Shown piece by piece: positions 24,431 through 35,200 of a stretch of DNA of 64,000 nt. Made by a program: the position numbers and the translations under genes. A model generated the notes under the pieces. That model was given only the letters and a program-made list of their open reading frames with translations, did not search any database and was not told the origin of the DNA. Every line of letters begins with the position of its first letter. The stretch's first letter is position 1. Origin of the DNA: Kordia sp039026955 (GTDB lineage: Bacteria; Bacteroidota; Bacteroidia; Flavobacteriales; Flavobacteriaceae); assembly GCA_039026955.1 (NCBI GenBank), contig JBCCLH010000026.1, positions 22,500 through 86,499 on the forward strand. The letters are read 5' to 3'.

Positions 24431-27286
24431 TTATTCAATTACCAATTCGGTACTTGTTGTTCCGCCGTTTCCGGAAATCTCTATTTTGTATGCTCCTTTT
24501 GGCAAGTAATACGCATCATTTTTCTTTTTAGGAATAGATGCATTTTCGTCTTTCTTTAAATATTTTTTGCGTGCTTTTTCAGTAACACTTATATCGTAAT
24601 TCCACGTGTTGAATCCTGCATCTGCTTTGAATTTGTCTTCGTTCATCACAATGCCGTTTTTCGCAATGACTTTTACTTTAACATCACCTGCATTTTTTGT
24701 ATGAAAGTAAATTTCTTTGGAAGGAACACGCGCATCTAACCATTTGCTCCACGTTGTTCCCCAGGAAGGATTTGCTCTTACTCTTTTAGTGGCAAACACA
24801 TGAATTGGCTTGCTTGCAATCGTTGCGTCCACTTGTTGCAATACGGCAATATTTGCTTTGTAAATAGAACGTCCGTGTGTTCCTAACAATAAGTCTTTTG
24901 CTTCTTTTTGCACCACAATATCATGAACCGCCACATTTGGCAATCCGTTGTGGAAAGGTTGCCATGTTTTGCCCATATCCAACGAAGCATATGCGCCATT
25001 ATCTGTACCCACGTAGAGTACATTTTCATTTGCAGGATCTTCTTTGATGACATTTACTGGCGACGCAGGAATTCCGTTGGCGATGCTCTTCCAAGTCTGT
25101 CCGTAATCATCTGATATGTAGATGTAGCAGGTAAAATCGTCCCAGCGATATCCGTTTAGCGTGACGTATACTCGCTCTTTTTTGTGTGAAGAAGCAATGA
25201 CACGCGTCACCCATAAATCTTTTGGAAAACTGTTGGAAATTTTCTGCCAATCGCCACCGCCGTTTTTGGTGATGTGTACCAATCCGTCGTCACTTCCTGC
25301 ATAGATCAACCCAAATTGAAAAGGCGATTCTGAAATGCCTGTCAAAGTTCCGTAGGCAACATTTCCTTTTTTACCGCCTTGTGTTAAATCGCCAGAAATT
25401 GCTTCCCATTCGTCACCTTGATTGAGCGATCTGTGCAATTTATTTCCTCCTAAATATAAAATATCTTGATTGTGCTCCGAGAGATGAATTGGCGTTTGCC
25501 AGTTGAATCTGTATGGCGATTCACCTAATTCGTGTTTAGGTTGAATGTAGTTTCGTTTTCCACTTTCACGATCAATTCTATAGTAATTTCCAAATTGATA
25601 TCCTGTATATACGATATTCGGATTTCGCTTGTCAACCTGCACTTGCATCCCGTCACCGCCCATGATGCTTTTGTAGGGATATTGTCCGCCTTGGTGCCAA
25701 CCTACAGACGCTTTGTAGTTATTGGGTCCAACCCAAACTCCGTTATCTTGCAATCCGCCATAAACTTTATAAGGCTTTTGCTCGTCCGCATAAATCGCAT
25801 AAAACTGCCCTACAGAAGGTGTATTGCACTTAATCCAGTTGTCTCCGTTGTTGTATGAAATATTGACGCCACCGTCATTTCCATTGATCAAATGATTTGG
25901 ATTGTTCGGATTGATCCAAAGTGCGTGATGATCTACGTGCACGTTTTGTCCGTTGATCGATTCGAAGGTTTTTCCACCATCCTGCGAACGCAAAATTGGA
26001 ACACCCGCAATGTAAATATGATTTGGATTTTTTGGACTTACGCGAATCATTCCGAAGTAATATCCATATGAATACACCACATCGTCCAAGTAATCTTTAT
26101 GTGTTTTTTTCCATGATTTTCCGCCATTAGTTGTTTTAAAAACTTGTGCACCGATCACAGGCGTATCAAACAATAACGAATTTGCATTTTCTAGATATTT
26201 TGCTAAATCTACAGGTTGTATCGTTCCTGCTCGCAGCAATTGCTTCACATTTTCTGCTCGGTATTTTTCTTGAAAACCGTTTGTTTTTAAGTAGGTATTT
26301 AATTCTTTATCGGACAAGGCTAAAAACTCCGTAGCAGACATCGTTTTAAAATCATCTTTTGTCAATGCTTTGGAATCGCTTTTCTTTTTTTCTTTCTTTT
26401 CACGTCTAAATTGACTATCGTGAAATGCATAGACTGTGTTATCATCGTAAACTGCCAATCCGATACGACCTACGCCATCACCTTCAGGGAAACCTGATTT
26501 TTCACTTACTTTTGTCCAGGTGTTTCCTGCATCTGTACTTTTGTAAATTGCTGAATTGATTCCATTCCCTACAAAATTCCACGCTTTACGATCGCGTTCC
26601 CAAGAAGAAGCATATTGTATGTTGAAATTGTTTGGTGAAACTGCCAAATCTACAATTCCTGTGTCGTTGTTCACGAATAATGTTTTGTTCCATGTTTTTC
26701 CGCCGTCGGTTGTTTTGTAAATTCCGCGTTCTGCATTTGGTGAATATAAATGTCCTAAGACAGCCACTAACACTTCATCAGCATTATTCGGGTTGATCAC
26801 GATGCGACTGATATGATGTGAATCGAACAATCCCATATTCTCCCAACTTTCGCCTTTGTCGGTACTTTTTAAAATTCCGATACCTGCATACGATGAACGC
26901 GAGGAATTATTTTCTCCAGTTCCTACCCAAATCGTTTCTGCATTCCAGTCAATAGCAATATCACCAATATTTTGTGTTGGCGAATTGTCTAATACAGGCG
27001 TAAACGTAGTTCCGTTGTTGTTTGTATACCACAATCCACCAGAAGCGTACGCCACGTAGAATTCGGTTGTATTGTTTGGATTGACATCTAAATCAACCAC
27101 ACGTCCACTCATAATTGTGGGTCCGATATTGGTAAATTCAATGTTTTTTACGGTTGAATTTTGGGTGAGTTTTGCTTTTTGTTGCAAAGCTGCTTGTACT
27201 TTTTCCGCGGAAGTCGCAACGCTTTGTGAAAAGCTAAATTGTACTACAAAAAATGCGCACAAAAGGAGTAAAATTTTAGATTTCAT
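24431..27286 (-). CDS. Secreted sortilin/BNR-repeat beta-propeller protein
   Basis: This 951-residue protein has a signal peptide (MKSKILLLLCAFFVVQFSFS). At least ten BNR/Asp-box-like motifs are visible (STDKGESWENMG, KTTDGGKTWNKT, KSTDAGNTWTKVS, KTTNGGKSWKKTH, RSQDGGKTFESI and others), as in VPS10/sortilin-type propellers. A helical Lys-rich insert lies near 295-370 (EKKEKKKSDSKALTKDDFKT). The C-terminus forms a small beta domain but lacks the PNP motif and the usual T9SS sorting signature. It is exported; a binding or glycan-related role is possible, but the substrate is unknown. Confidence 0.87.
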   Translation of the reverse strand: MKSKILLLLCAFFVVQFSFSQSVATSAEKVQAALQQKAKLTQNSTVKNIEFTNIGPTIMSGRVVDLDVNPNNTTEFYVAYASGGLWYTNNNGTTFTPVLDNSPTQNIGDIAIDWNAETIWVGTGENNSSRSSYAGIGILKSTDKGESWENMGLFDSHHISRIVINPNNADEVLVAVLGHLYSPNAERGIYKTTDGGKTWNKTLFVNNDTGIVDLAVSPNNFNIQYASSWERDRKAWNFVGNGINSAIYKSTDAGNTWTKVSEKSGFPEGDGVGRIGLAVYDDNTVYAFHDSQFRREKKEKKKSDSKALTKDDFKTMSATEFLALSDKELNTYLKTNGFQEKYRAENVKQLLRAGTIQPVDLAKYLENANSLLFDTPVIGAQVFKTTNGGKSWKKTHKDYLDDVVYSYGYYFGMIRVSPKNPNHIYIAGVPILRSQDGGKTFESINGQNVHVDHHALWINPNNPNHLINGNDGGVNISYNNGDNWIKCNTPSVGQFYAIYADEQKPYKVYGGLQDNGVWVGPNNYKASVGWHQGGQYPYKSIMGGDGMQVQVDKRNPNIVYTGYQFGNYYRIDRESGKRNYIQPKHELGESPYRFNWQTPIHLSEHNQDILYLGGNKLHRSLNQGDEWEAISGDLTQGGKKGNVAYGTLTGISESPFQFGLIYAGSDDGLVHITKNGGGDWQKISNSFPKDLWVTRVIASSHKKERVYVTLNGYRWDDFTCYIYISDDYGQTWKSIANGIPASPVNVIKEDPANENVLYVGTDNGAYASLDMGKTWQPFHNGLPNVAVHDIVVQKEAKDLLLGTHGRSIYKANIAVLQQVDATIASKPIHVFATKRVRANPSWGTTWSKWLDARVPSKEIYFHTKNAGDVKVKVIAKNGIVMNEDKFKADAGFNTWNYDISVTEKARKKYLKKDENASIPKKKNDAYYLPKGAYKIEISGNGGTTSTELVIE

Positions 27287-27414
27287 GGATTGGTTTAATT
27301 TAGTCTAGGAAAATACGCAATGTTGCAAACTCGGCAAAATTTTAATGGTTTTTTTAACAAGTCTACAAAGGTGGTAATTCATGAATTAAACCAATAGCAA
27401 TTGAATTATTACTA

Positions 27415-28125
27415 TTAGCTTTTATTAAACATGTCAAAAATTATTTGCTCATATATACCTGCAGTTAAGATCTCATCTTGTTTGATAATGATATCAGTAT
27501 TAAGCTCAACGGTAGTAGAATCATCATCTAAATTTTCAATATAATGCTCAACCATTTCAAAGTAATCAGTAGTTATAGTAATTTTTTTTGTTTTATTATC
27601 TCTATAACCACTTAAAATAGGAGAAATAATAATATAATTTGTCTTTTGCGGCTCGGGAATAATCTCACAAAAACCTATGTATACTTTATCATTTTTTAAT
27701 GTAATTTGCATCATTTTACCTTCAACCACAGACCTTTTAAATAACTTCTCAAGTTCATCTCCATTTTTGTGAATAGCCCATAAAATAGTTGATTGTTCTC
27801 CATATTTACAAATAATGAATTCATTCGAGATAATAACGAGCAAACAAGTAATTATAAAAGAAAATATTGCTGTCCATAAATAATCAACTTTTTCAATAGG
27901 AACAATTTTTAAAAACTCAACTATGTTAGTAGTTATACTTGGAGAAATTAAATCTAACATTGTTCTAATGAAAAAAGCTATGATAATTATAATGATAGCA
28001 ATGATTATAGATTCAAATAATAATCTTCTCTGCTGAAACCTTTGAGAATTATATTTAAATAGAACTGAATACACGAGAATAAAATATCCAGAACAAATGG
28101 GAAGAAGAAGTAAATTATAGGGCAT
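27415..28125 (-). CDS. Very AT-rich membrane protein, unknown
   Basis: This 236-residue protein has three hydrophobic segments (about 3-25, 37-60, 85-105), then a soluble domain of about 120 residues with strands MMQITLKNDKVYIGFCEI, NYIIISPILSGYRD and KITITTDYFEMV. I recognise no family. Codon use is extremely A/T-rich (runs of ATT and ATA), unlike the sortilin and Crp genes on either side, which suggests recent arrival. The start overlaps the stop of a 59-codon gene as TAATG, so the two are coupled. Confidence 0.72.
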   Translation of the reverse strand: MPYNLLLLPICSGYFILVYSVLFKYNSQRFQQRRLLFESIIIAIIIIIIAFFIRTMLDLISPSITTNIVEFLKIVPIEKVDYLWTAIFSFIITCLLVIISNEFIICKYGEQSTILWAIHKNGDELEKLFKRSVVEGKMMQITLKNDKVYIGFCEIIPEPQKTNYIIISPILSGYRDNKTKKITITTDYFEMVEHYIENLDDDSTTVELNTDIIIKQDEILTAGIYEQIIFDMFNKS

Positions 28126-28304
28126 TACTTATCACCTGATGCTAATTGTTTTTTGATAACAATAGATTTTTTCAAACTATTTATTTCATTTTGAACATCT
28201 TGACGCTTGTAGAATACTTTTTTATCTACTATAATTCTACCAGAAAATGTTCCTGTTAATCCTAATTCTTTAGCTTTTTTAATATTGTATTTGAAAAAAC
28301 TCAT
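28125..28304 (-). CDS. Small basic protein coupled to the AT-rich membrane protein gene
   Basis: This 59-residue frame (MSFFKYNIKKAKELGLTGTF, then SGRIIVDKKVFYKRQDVQNE) has high Lys content and no signal peptide. Its TAA overlaps the next ATG (TAATG), a typical coupling arrangement. The codon pattern is as AT-rich as its partner's. I cannot name a family; the LGLTGTFSGRIIVDKKVFYK segment could be a small beta hairpin. The existence of the gene is inferred from the coupling and composition. Confidence 0.6.
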   Translation of the reverse strand: MSFFKYNIKKAKELGLTGTFSGRIIVDKKVFYKRQDVQNEINSLKKSIVIKKQLASGDK

Positions 28305-28421
28305 AGATGTTTTACGTTTAATTATATTATTAATCTAATAACATATAAATATAAAACAAATTTCAAACCAAAGTATTATTTTAGTGTTTTTTCTACTGTA
28401 ATTTCGTTTTTTTCTATTACC

Positions 28422-29006
28422 ATGCATACTTCCATTCAAAATTTAGCACTATACGTACAACGATTTATCAAAGACGAATCGCTGCACAATCAAGTTCCTG
28501 AAATTTTAGAAGCGTTCCAGTATTTGCACTTACAAAAGAATACACTTTTTGTGGAAGAAGGCAAGATTTGTCCGTATTTCTGTTTTATCGAAAGTGGCAT
28601 TTTACAGCATAACATCATGGTAGAAGGTGAAGAAAAAACAACTTATCTCGCCTTGAAAAATTCTGCCACAGCAGCACTGAAAAGCTTTATGCACCAAATT
28701 CCATCACGCAAAAATATAAAAGCAATTAGCGACTGCGATTTGTTTGTGATTGATCAACCAAACTTTCAAAAACTCCTAGAAACCAACCCTGCTTTTTATA
28801 GTTTTTATTATAATTTAATTGAGAATCAAATCTACCGAATTGACGATTACCGAATTGATTTGTTGACCTTAACTCCTGAAGAACGCTACAAAAAATTACT
28901 CCAAAACGAACCCAAATTATTGAAAGAAGTGCCACTGCATTATTTAGCTTCTTTCTTGGGAATTTCATCACGTCACATGAGTCGCATCCGTAAGAATAGT
29001 ATCTAA
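28422..29006 (+). CDS. Crp/Fnr-family transcriptional regulator
   Basis: This 194-residue protein has a cyclic-nucleotide-binding-like jelly roll (about 30-120: FVEEGKICPYFCFIESGIL, then KAISDCDLFVIDQPNFQKLL). A C-terminal helix-turn-helix follows (about 165-192: VPLHYLASFLGISSRHMSRI). The classical cAMP-phosphate signature is not obvious, as in many Bacteroidota members, and no Cys cluster for oxygen sensing is seen. It is divergent from the AT-rich two-gene unit and 215 bp upstream of a T9SS protein gene on the same strand; either could be a target. Confidence 0.88.
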   Translation: MHTSIQNLALYVQRFIKDESLHNQVPEILEAFQYLHLQKNTLFVEEGKICPYFCFIESGILQHNIMVEGEEKTTYLALKNSATAALKSFMHQIPSRKNIKAISDCDLFVIDQPNFQKLLETNPAFYSFYYNLIENQIYRIDDYRIDLLTLTPEERYKKLLQNEPKLLKEVPLHYLASFLGISSRHMSRIRKNSI

Positions 29007-29221
29007 TACAAATGTAACGCTTCTGCATACTTTTTTAAAGTTTCACCTTTTCTACGGTCAGATTTGCCTGAATCTTTCCTACAATTCACGGAATTACACT
29101 ATACTTTCATTGACGCGTACTGTTTTTACTTGTTGATTTGTTTCTGAAGTCAATACTGACCACACAATACGATTTTAGTTGACTTCACACGAAAACACAA
29201 TAACTGTAAAAACTTCTAATT

Positions 29222-31786
29222 ATGAAACACATTCTTACAATGACCATGTTGCTGCTTTGCGTAGGAAACATGCAACGTGTTTTTTCTCAAACGAAAGAGA
29301 AAATATTACAAGAACACGAGAAAAAAATTGAGGCATACATCAATGCAAAAATTGATACACCTATCTCAAAGGTAGAACTACTGCAATTCATTCATCACTT
29401 TAATCATAGTGAGCACGAGGTACGTTTTGAAGAACTCCCAAAAGAAGTACAAGAAAACTACATCAAAGCCCACAAAAAGGGGAAATTACGACATGCATAT
29501 TTTGAACAACATCCCAAAGCGAGAGAATTGTATAAATCTAGACCCGCACCTTTGTGTGAAAACGGTGATTTTGAATATGGCAATTTTAATCTGTATACAG
29601 GTTCATCAGCATTTGGGAATGTTACAGGGTATGTGTCTGGCGAATGCGATGCTATTCCAGTTACTGGCGTTGGAAATTATAGCTGGGCTCCAGATAATAT
29701 GACCAATCCAAATGTAGATAATTTTATCATTGTAACACAAGGACTCGATCCTATTGTTGCCGCTAATGGAGATGTTTTATCACGAGTGAATTCGGGGCAA
29801 TTTGCAGCACGAATTAACAGTCCTACCAAACTGACCAATCCAACCTCAGCAGGCGGTATATGCAGACCAGACCATGGTATGAATAGATTGATTAAAACAA
29901 TCGTACTTCAAGAATCGGGCGATCAAGAAATTCTTTTTACCTATGCATTGGTATCTGAATTTCCAAACCATCCAAATCGAAATCCTGTCTTTATTGCGCG
30001 TGCTTTGGATGCGAATCAATCTGAATTTGATAGAATTTGTGTGGTATCGAATCCGCTAAACAATCCTTTCTTTAACGAATTTATTCCTAATGATAACGAG
30101 TGCGGACCCAACACAAAAATTTTATGGAGAGATTGGACTTGTGACAAACTTGAAATTTCAGGAAATGTAGGTGACATTGTTACTTTAGAGTTTATCATGA
30201 TGGATTGTGGCGCTGGTGGTCATTATGGCTATGCCTATGTAGATGATATTTGTATTGAAAGCTGTGGACCAAACACGCAAGGAGGTATCAATTTAGATGA
30301 TTTAAATCCTTGCGAAGAATTCCCTATTGACGTGTGTGGCACGTTCTCTTTACCACAATTGAATGGACAAGTGGGAACCGTCAATAGCATTACGCTCGAT
30401 ATTCTACAGAATGGTTTGGTAGTCAATACGCTTACCAATCCAACACTTACTGGAAATACATTCTGTTTTACGCTAAATGACACAGACTTCCCGTCGCAAA
30501 GTGGCGGATATGATTTTAGAGCAAATGCACAATTTTCGATTGCAGGTGGCATACAACAAATCAGTGAAACACATACAACACCAGGTACGGACAACGACTT
30601 TATTTTTGACAATCCTGAATGTTGTAAAATAGAAGCCAATGCCACAAATATTGTGTGTGACGACAACGGAACTCCGAATGATCCGAGCGATGATACTTGG
30701 TCATTTGATCTAACAGTAAGTAGTGATACCAATATCGGAAATTGGGTAGCAGATACTGTGTTGACACAATCGGTTGCTTATGGAACTACCGTGAATATTT
30801 CTATGGGGAATATCGCGAATTATGGCACTACGGTAGATATTATCATTACAGATAAAGAAAATGAAAGCTGTACAACGACGGTTACTGTGCCAGTTCCTGA
30901 GACGTGTTCGGATAACGAATGTACGCTTGAAGCCGTTACCTCTGTCGGCTCTTGCAATGACAACGGAACGCCAAATGATCCTAGTGATGATTATTACAAT
31001 ATTACTTTAGACGTGTTTAATACCAATGGAGAACCTTGGATGGTTTTAAATAGCAATATGATGGTGATTTATTTTGGGAATGGTGATGAAAACAATGTAA
31101 ATCTTGGAAACAATTATTTAGTGTCTAATCAGCTAGAATGGTTTTGGGTAAAATTGAACAATGATCCAAATTGTTTTGTAGATGTTACTGTACTCGCGCC
31201 AGAATCTTGCGATTTTACGTGTAATATCAGCACCAATATCACTACGAGTGATTGTCACGATAACGGAACACCAGAAGACCCAAGCGATGATTATTATTTC
31301 ATCACAGTAGATGTGCTTGGCACCAATGGTATTTCTTGGGATTTAGTAGGTTATCCAAACTATCAACAAATCGCATACTCAGGAACAGGAAACGTAACCA
31401 ATATTCAATTAGGACCTATCAGTGCTAGTGATCCTTCTTGGGTATTATACATCACGCCAACAGGTTTGGTAGATTCTACATGTCGTCGCTATGAAACTAC
31501 TGTTTTTGCACCTAAATGTTCTGAAAAAGATCCACGGAAAAAAGTATTGATTACACCAAATCCGAACAAAGGAAAAATGGACATTCTCGTCGATACACGC
31601 GGTGACTCCTTTGTCGAACTCAATATTCATCGAATAGACGGTTCATTGGTACGAACCATTAAAAAAGAAAAAGCAACTTCTCAAGCATTACATTTTGATC
31701 TTGAAGTTGATTTACCAAAAGGCTTGTATCTATTCAACTTTATTACAAATACAACAACCATTACCAAACGTGTTTTAATAGAATAA
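29222..31786 (+). CDS. T9SS-exported surface protein with three CxDNGTP repeats
   Basis: This 854-residue protein has a signal peptide (MKHILTMTMLLLCVGNMQRV), a helical Lys/Glu-rich segment (25-105), and a beta-rich central part with several Cys pairs. Three modules of about 95 residues begin CDDNGTPNDPSDD, CNDNGTPNDPSDD and CHDNGTPEDPSDD (near 478, 576, 674). The C-terminal T9SS sorting domain starts near 775 (LITPNPNKGKMDI, ending ITKRVLIE). The Asp-rich openings could bind calcium. It is probably anchored at or released from the outer membrane. Its molecular role is unknown. Confidence 0.85.
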   Translation: MKHILTMTMLLLCVGNMQRVFSQTKEKILQEHEKKIEAYINAKIDTPISKVELLQFIHHFNHSEHEVRFEELPKEVQENYIKAHKKGKLRHAYFEQHPKARELYKSRPAPLCENGDFEYGNFNLYTGSSAFGNVTGYVSGECDAIPVTGVGNYSWAPDNMTNPNVDNFIIVTQGLDPIVAANGDVLSRVNSGQFAARINSPTKLTNPTSAGGICRPDHGMNRLIKTIVLQESGDQEILFTYALVSEFPNHPNRNPVFIARALDANQSEFDRICVVSNPLNNPFFNEFIPNDNECGPNTKILWRDWTCDKLEISGNVGDIVTLEFIMMDCGAGGHYGYAYVDDICIESCGPNTQGGINLDDLNPCEEFPIDVCGTFSLPQLNGQVGTVNSITLDILQNGLVVNTLTNPTLTGNTFCFTLNDTDFPSQSGGYDFRANAQFSIAGGIQQISETHTTPGTDNDFIFDNPECCKIEANATNIVCDDNGTPNDPSDDTWSFDLTVSSDTNIGNWVADTVLTQSVAYGTTVNISMGNIANYGTTVDIIITDKENESCTTTVTVPVPETCSDNECTLEAVTSVGSCNDNGTPNDPSDDYYNITLDVFNTNGEPWMVLNSNMMVIYFGNGDENNVNLGNNYLVSNQLEWFWVKLNNDPNCFVDVTVLAPESCDFTCNISTNITTSDCHDNGTPEDPSDDYYFITVDVLGTNGISWDLVGYPNYQQIAYSGTGNVTNIQLGPISASDPSWVLYITPTGLVDSTCRRYETTVFAPKCSEKDPRKKVLITPNPNKGKMDILVDTRGDSFVELNIHRIDGSLVRTIKKEKATSQALHFDLEVDLPKGLYLFNFITNTTTITKRVLIE

Positions 31787-31816
31787 TCATTCGTAAAAAC
31801 GACAGCGAATATCTAC

Positions 31817-31855
31817 AAAATGGGATGAACATAATTATAAGTTCATCCCATTTTT
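31817..31855. terminator. Rho-independent terminator after the repeat-bearing T9SS gene
   Basis: The stem pairs AAAATGGGATGAAC (31817-31830) with GTTCATCCCATTTT (31841-31854) around a 10-base loop and is followed by further T. It lies 31 bases beyond the stop at 31786. Confidence 0.85.
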
Positions 31856-31878
31856 ATGTTTATCAAAAATATATTAAC

Positions 31879-32109
31879 GTGAGTTAGATATAATCATTTT
31901 TTAATATCTCATAATCAAACATTTGTAAAAAATTGTCAAATCGAGCATTATCGAAATTAAAATACATTTTAATTGAAGATACCTAGCGAAGCTATCGAGA
32001 TTCAATTGAAATTTTAACTTTTGTAATGTTCTCGACTGCGATCGAACTGACAAGTCTTTATTTTTCAGTGAATTACTAGCAATTTAATGATTTCTTATGT
32101 CGAACTCAC
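31879..32109. repeat. MITE-like element, family A copy 5
   Basis: The ends TTAACGTGAGTTAGATATAA and (inverted) TTAACGTGAGTTCGACATAA frame 231 bp. Inner arms are TGTCAAATCGAGC (about 31938) and CGATCGAACTGACA (about 32039-32052). The centre holds a second small palindrome also found in copy 6 (ATACCTAGCGAAGCTATCGA). Here the terminal match extends outward to TTAACGTGAGTT, the longest perfect end among the copies. It lies between two T9SS genes; nothing else is visible in the gap. Confidence 0.78.
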
Positions 32110-32215
32110 GTTAAAATAACTTAATTACATATATTTACACATAATTCGTTAAAAAACACAGAAACGAATCTCAACTTTTGCCTCGATATTTTTATTATAC
32201 ACCTAAATGCGCGCT

Positions 32216-35200
32216 ATGAAAAAATCACTATTCTTTTTCGTATTGCTAACTGCAATCGTTGGATATTCACAACAATCTCCAAACCCAAGTATTTCAAATC
32301 AATCGTATAAAGACGCTCCGGAATGGGCAAAACTGATGTACAGTGACAACCCAAATGTCAATACAATTGATCAATTATACAGCAAGTATTACAAAACACA
32401 CGAATACAAAAAATCCTATCATACACAGTACTATAAAAGATGGCGTCGTGCGATTGATCCATTCTTAAATAACGAAGGATTGTACGATCACAATAAAAAA
32501 CTAGAAGCAATTGAAGCTGCCAGAACATTGCAAAATTCACAACAAGATATTACACCTGAATCAGGCAATTGGTCTGTGATGGGACCTTTTCAAAGCTATC
32601 GCGAAGGCGGAACCGTTTTGAGTGGTGCGCAAACCAATGTGTATAGTATTGGACAATGCCTAACAGTTCCATCCGTTTTGTATTGCGGAACAGAATCAGG
32701 AGAAGTCTACAAAACCATTGATGGAGGAGACAACTGGACCAATGCTTCGTTGACATTAGTCACACGATTGGCACCACAAGCAGTCATTGCGAATGCCGGT
32801 GTGCGAGCAGTTTCTGTACATCCAACAAATCCTGATATTGCGTATGCAGGTTCTGGAAGTGAATTGTTCAAAACAACTGATGGCGGAAACTCTTGGTCGG
32901 TCGTTTTTGACAGTAACATTCCGCTTTTTGGATATATCGAAAATCCAGCAGAAATTTTTATCAATCCAAACAATCCTAACATTGTATTGGTAGCCGGAAA
33001 AGCAGGTGTACATAGAACAACCAACGGCGGAACCTCATGGACACAAGTGTTAAACAATGAAACCTATGATCTCAAAGCGCAACCTGGAAATCCAAATACC
33101 CTATATGCGGTTCGTCGTAATTTCATTACCAATACACACGAATTTTTAAAATCGACCAATGGTGGCGTTAGCTGGACACCACAAACGACTGGTTGGTATA
33201 CGTCTACTAATCCAAATCGTACGGTTGTAGGAGCAAAACTTGCCGTAAGTGATGCAAATCCGAATCGTGTGTATGCCTTTTTAATCGGTGACTCAAAAGC
33301 GGGCGACAATGGTTTTATTGGTGTGTATCGAAGTGATAACGCTGGGGTTTCTTGGACAAATCCAAGAGGATATAATGGCGCGCCGTACAATGCTGCGAAT
33401 CCGAATTTATTAAATTCAGATACCTCAACCGCTGGATTCAACCAAGGATTTTACAATTGTGCTGCGATGGCTTCCAACGCCAATGCAGATCAAGTTCTTG
33501 TAGGTGGAATTGGTATGTGGCGATCGAATGATGGTGGACAAACGTTTACTTGTATTTATAACTATGGCTGTGGCAGCTACAATCCGATGCACGTAGACAT
33601 GCAGGAATTTAAAGCTTTTGGCAACGAATATTGGGCAACTACAGATGGCGGAATTTTCAAATCGACCGATTTGTTTGCAACGCAGCCTGAATTTAAAATG
33701 AACGGTGTGCACGGAACAGATTTTTGGGGATTCGGCTCAGGTTGGAATCGCGATTTACTAGTCGGCGGAACGTTTCACAATGGTGTAGATGTCTATTCGG
33801 AAGGATTTCCTTTCGGAACATTCTTAGATTTAGGCGGTGGTGAACCTGCTTCTGGTTATGTAAATCCAGGAACGGAACAAATTTATTCTACTAATATTGG
33901 AAGTCGTTTTATTCCCACAACACTCAGTGGTGCCGTGACCAATGCTTCGTTAAGTTTAGCACCTACAGAATCACCTTGGTATGCACAATCGTCTGAAATG
34001 GAATTCGATCCTGATTGTTACAATCATGTGTATATTGGAAATTCCAATCAATTATTTAAAAGTTTAGATGCTGGTGCAAGTTTTAATGCTGTCTACACAG
34101 GTCCTGCAAACAGCAATGTTTTAGGCATTGAAATTTCGCGTGATCATACCAGCACGATGTATATTGTAGAACGACCAAATTCTGGAAATGCGTATTTGGT
34201 AAAAACTACTGACGATTGGGCAACAACGAGTACGATCTCACTTCCAAGTGGCAACGGAACCTTAGCATTGATTAGTTTAGATCCTGAGAACGATCAAATC
34301 ATTTGGTTGGCATATCCGCGTGGTGCGAATGGCAATAAAGTATTTAAAAGTATCAATGGTGGCGCGACTTGGACAAATGAAACTTCGAGCGAATTAAACG
34401 GACAAAATATTCAAGTATTAACTACGATTGGCGGTACCAATGGCGGTGTATATGTGGCGACAGGAATGTCCGTATATTATAAAAACGATACCATGGCTTC
34501 ATGGACGTTGGACAATACCAATCTACCAACAACCATTGGCGCGAACGACTTACGTCCGTTTTATAGAGATGGAAAAGTGCGTTTAGCGAGTTATGGAAAA
34601 GGTGTTTGGGAAAGTCCGTTGTTTGAAACACCATCGCGTCCGGTGGCGAAAATCATGGTCGATAAATTATCAGCAAATTGCGCGGGTGATGTATTTTATT
34701 TTGACGATTTTTCTATGTTAAATCATGCGAATGCTACTTGGTCTTGGACGTTTGAAAATGCAAATATTCCTACTTCATCCTTACGAAATCCGCAAGTAAC
34801 GTTTACCGCAACAGGAACACATTTGGTAACGCTCACCGTGACGAATGCTGCAGGAGTTTCGGATAGTGACGCTATCACGATTACAGTAGACGATTTAGCC
34901 AATACAAACTTAGAGGAAGATTTTGAAGTGTCCTTTGTGCCAGACGGTTGGCGACAAGAATCAACAGGAAACTATGCATGGACTTATGAAAATACAGTCG
35001 GTGGTTTTGGACAAAGCGCAAACTCAATGGTTGTGAATAACTATGTAATTGAGCAACAAGGAACCTACTGTGATATCATTGCGCCTTTAAATATGGTAAA
35101 CACAAGTGTCACTGACGGAATGTTAACGTTTGATGTAGCGTACGCAGAATATTCAGCAGCCTATTCGGATGGATTGGAAGTACAGATTTCAACCGATTGT

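Noticed and set aside
24431..27286. T9SS sorting domain at the end of the 951-residue sortilin-like protein
   Set aside because: The C-terminus has no PNP motif and no KxxVxx ending typical of the sorting domain, unlike the other large secreted proteins here.
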